Source: Loripinus fragilis (taxonomy: Eukaryota > Mollusca > Bivalvia > Lucinida > Lucinidae). From it: a stretch of DNA of 64,000 bases. The translations under genes and the position numbers were made by a program. Below the pieces are notes generated by a model. That model saw nothing but the letters and a program-made list of their open reading frames with translations. It did no database searches and was not told the origin of the DNA. Below, in pieces: positions 61,878-64,000 of the stretch. The stretch lies in contig OZ026525.1 of assembly GCA_964019695.1 (NCBI GenBank), positions 60,792,253-60,856,252 of the forward strand. The letters run 5' to 3'. Numbering within the stretch: position 1 is the first letter of the stretch; each line of letters begins with the position of its first letter.

Positions 61878-61931
61878 GTAAGTAACGATAATATATGTCA
61901 TGGGTCTGAAGGGCTGAAATGAAACCTGGCC

Positions 61932-62808
61932 CCAAGGTAATAAAACTTTTTCCATGCTCAACTCAGCTGAGCACGAAATTTATCCTGCTCATAATGCACC
62001 AGTCATTTGCAACCACGTACCCCGAGGGCTGGGGAATAGTGGGGATATTGATTTTTCCTTATGCGAAGCCCAGGTAAAATCTTTGCACTGCAGAGACTTT
62101 GTTTTGGTCAAATCCCTGCTAAAAGTCCCCGTCCCCGGGTAATTACTTCTTGATTCATGGGCATTTATCATGAATCCCTGCAATAAACCTACTACAAAGT
62201 CGTACTGATAAAATAAAAAGTTGCGGAATCAGGTGACATTCTTCTGTTCACCTCGAAATTTTTCCATCCGAAGCGTAGCAACTGATATTAAACTGGATAT
62301 GACTGCAATCTATTCTAAATGGACATTCATTCTTCTTATTAGAAATTGATTATTTGTCATTCTAAATCATGTAAACAGCCAGAATAAAACACTTCTTCAA
62401 CTTACTCTCGATTTGTTGTCTTTCCGCCATATTGAAATTTCGCATCTTACGATACTTCAAATCCCGGCGAATATCCTGTCAAAACACCACTATATCCCGG
62501 TAAAAACGCACCGCTATTTCCCCGGCTGTTTTGGTGGGAATCAAAAGCCTGGCATATCCACGGCACCACCGGGACACCTCTAAGGTAAATTCACAGTACT
62601 TTAGCCCCGCTATGCCCCTGCTATCCCCCGCCCTCGGGGGGACCTGGTTGCAAATGACTGGTGCATAAATGATAAAATGACAACAATTGTTGAGAGACAT
62701 AAAGCAAGACACTTCCTTATTTGTCGGTTTTTTAGTTTTTATGAGCAGTTGAAATTTTGTGCTCAATTGAGTTGAGCATGAAAAAAGTTTTATAACCTCG
62801 GGGCCTGG
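61932..62808. mobile_element. MITE D interrupted by a 671-bp TIR element
   Basis: Outer D ends CCCCAAGGTAATAAAACTTT and TTTTATAACCTCGGGGCC. The insertion at 61,995-62,665 has inverted ends TGCACCAGTCATTTGCAACC and its complement, with CCGAGGGCTGGGG and CCGCCCTCGGGGGGACC further in, and TAA on each side as a probable target-site duplication. Confidence 0.75.
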
Positions 62809-62814
62809 TTCAGG

Positions 62815-62998
62815 CCTCCAGATAAGAGTGTGTAATTGAATTTTTTTTTCTTAACTAAAACATGTTGTGGGCACTCAAAAGAACCGTCCCAGTGAGACGG
62901 TTCTTTTGAGCACCCAAAACATATCATATGTTTAAACTGATGGATAAGAAAATAATTACAATTTTATGCTAAATTTTATTGCTTCACTGGACCTGTGT
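62815..62998. mobile_element. MITE family A
   Basis: CAGATAAGAGTGTGTAATTG start, hairpin GAACCGTCCCAGTGAGACGG, GATGGATAAGAAAATAATTA arm. Confidence 0.8.
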
Positions 62999-64000
62999 AA
63001 AGGACCTCTGACAGTGGTAATGGGAATCACAGTGTATCGCTGCCTATAATTTTGATAAAAATGAAAGTCGATCAAATGCTTACATCTTCCTCACTTTTGG
63101 TCTCTATTTTAAGATTTTGCTTTTAATTTTCTATTTCCATGAATTTAATTTGGGGCTAAAATGGTCACTTTTTGTATTATACATATAGGAAATAGAAAAA
63201 TATTTATAAAACATCATTCCCCCCGAGTCCCAACTAATCCGTTTGCACGTAAGTGTGTTCTTATATTTTACATAACATATGTGAAAAGCTAGTTGGGACT
63301 GGGGGGGGGGGGGATGGTATCTCACAGCCCAAAATTTGATGACTGGGGGAGCCTTAGCATTTGGATTTTTGGAGTGCTCTCTTGAAAATCTTTTTTTTCA
63401 GTATAATGAACTAGTTAGTATATTAGTATAAGTAAGCTTCCTCTTCATAACCCATTAGTCATGAAATATAACAACGTTTTAGCATATTTTTTCTTTAGAT
63501 TATGAAAATTGTCCTTTTAATAAATTCAGTTGGTAGATTATTTTGCACATATACTGCATCTATCCAATACACATAAACTACATGGCCATTGGCTAGGTGT
63601 ACTTTACGCATGGATGAATGGTTATAGTACATTGCTGCATAATATTGCACCAGGTAAATACATTGTCATCAAGGTTGAATATGGACTACAGTTGCACTTC
63701 AAAATATTTCTTAACAAACCAGATAGAAAGCAACAACAGCAAAAACAATCAGCTAAATGCTCATGATTTTGGAATTTAAAATACTTTCACTGTGATTTGT
63801 AATCGAGTATTGATGATATAATACCCTTACACGTAAAAATAATAGATTTCCAAATGTTTTGGTGAAGTCAAATTTTGCAACCCCTACCCTCTTTTGTAGC
63901 GTCTCTTGTTTTGTCTCAGGGGTCTGTCTGTCTAATTATGACCTTAATTCATTCCTAATACACCAAGCGTCCTATTCAAAAGGATAAAATATCACTGGTG
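62999..64000. other. GCN1 intron 20, window end
   Basis: AT-rich with a G12 run near 63,300 between inverted CCCCCCGAGTCCCAACTA and AACTAGTTGGGACTGGGG-like segments (63,220-63,315), a probable palindromic repeat. The open frame at 63,530-63,766 has no known family signature. No further GCN1 exon was found. Confidence 0.5.

Noticed and set aside
63530..63766. Possible next GCN1 exon
   Set aside because: The frame contains none of the lysine- and glutamate-rich residues expected after GELYDK, and lacks a phase-2 acceptor in the right place.

Overview
This is a piece of animal nuclear genome. It has AT-rich introns of 0.1 to 6 kb, consensus GT-AG splice sites, very short exons, and dense clusters of SINEs, palindromic MITEs, LINE debris and GACGG-type minisatellites. 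Protein similarity to human genes, together with the repeat style (tRNA-headed SINEs, GACGGACGG minisatellites, large palindromic MITEs), suggests a lophotrochozoan, most likely a bivalve mollusc. That assignment is inference; no species marker is present.

Two conserved genes can be assembled by hand, and they point away from each other. On the minus strand, from about 12.9 kb to beyond the window start, are the first five coding exons (176 codons) of SKIC3 (TTC37), the TPR scaffold of the SKI complex, which feeds mRNA, including mRNA from stalled ribosomes, to the cytoplasmic exosome. On the plus strand, from 17,223 to 61,877, are the first twenty coding exons (781 complete codons plus 2 nt) of GCN1, the ribosome-binding HEAT-repeat protein that senses collided ribosomes and activates GCN2. 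The remainder of GCN1 lies past the window end. The start codons are 4.3 kb apart, so the pair may share a regulatory region. Both act on stalled translation.

Everything else is repeat-rich intron and intergenic DNA. Layout: 1-12.9 kb, SKIC3 introns full of MITEs, a 33-bp minisatellite, a SINE inside a SINE, GACGG elements and a duplicated first coding exon; 12.9-17.2 kb, intergenic with MITEs, a SINE and G-rich short repeats; 17.2-45 kb, GCN1 exons 1-15 among MITEs, a target-site-bounded LINE tail (20.3-21.2 kb), a retroelement nested in a SINE (28.6-29.8 kb), a tandem array that ends at the exon 10 acceptor (33.7-34.3 kb) and a solo LTR nested in a GACGG element (37.3-38.6 kb); 45.5-49.2 kb, four tandem copies of a 928-bp unit; 50.8-61.9 kb, GCN1 exons 16-20 with a compound tandem element (53.4-55.0 kb) and a 2.44-kb long-TIR transposon nested in another repeat (57.7-60.1 kb); 61.9-64 kb, intron with another nested TIR element.

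I found no new gene system. The main unusual features are structural: repeat termini lie within about 3-20 nt of many splice sites, exon ends have been partially duplicated next to MITEs or SINEs (SKIC3 exon 1; GCN1 exons 12, 13 and 19), and insertions are nested up to three deep with readable target-site duplications. One nested retroelement carries a hammerhead-ribozyme-like core.
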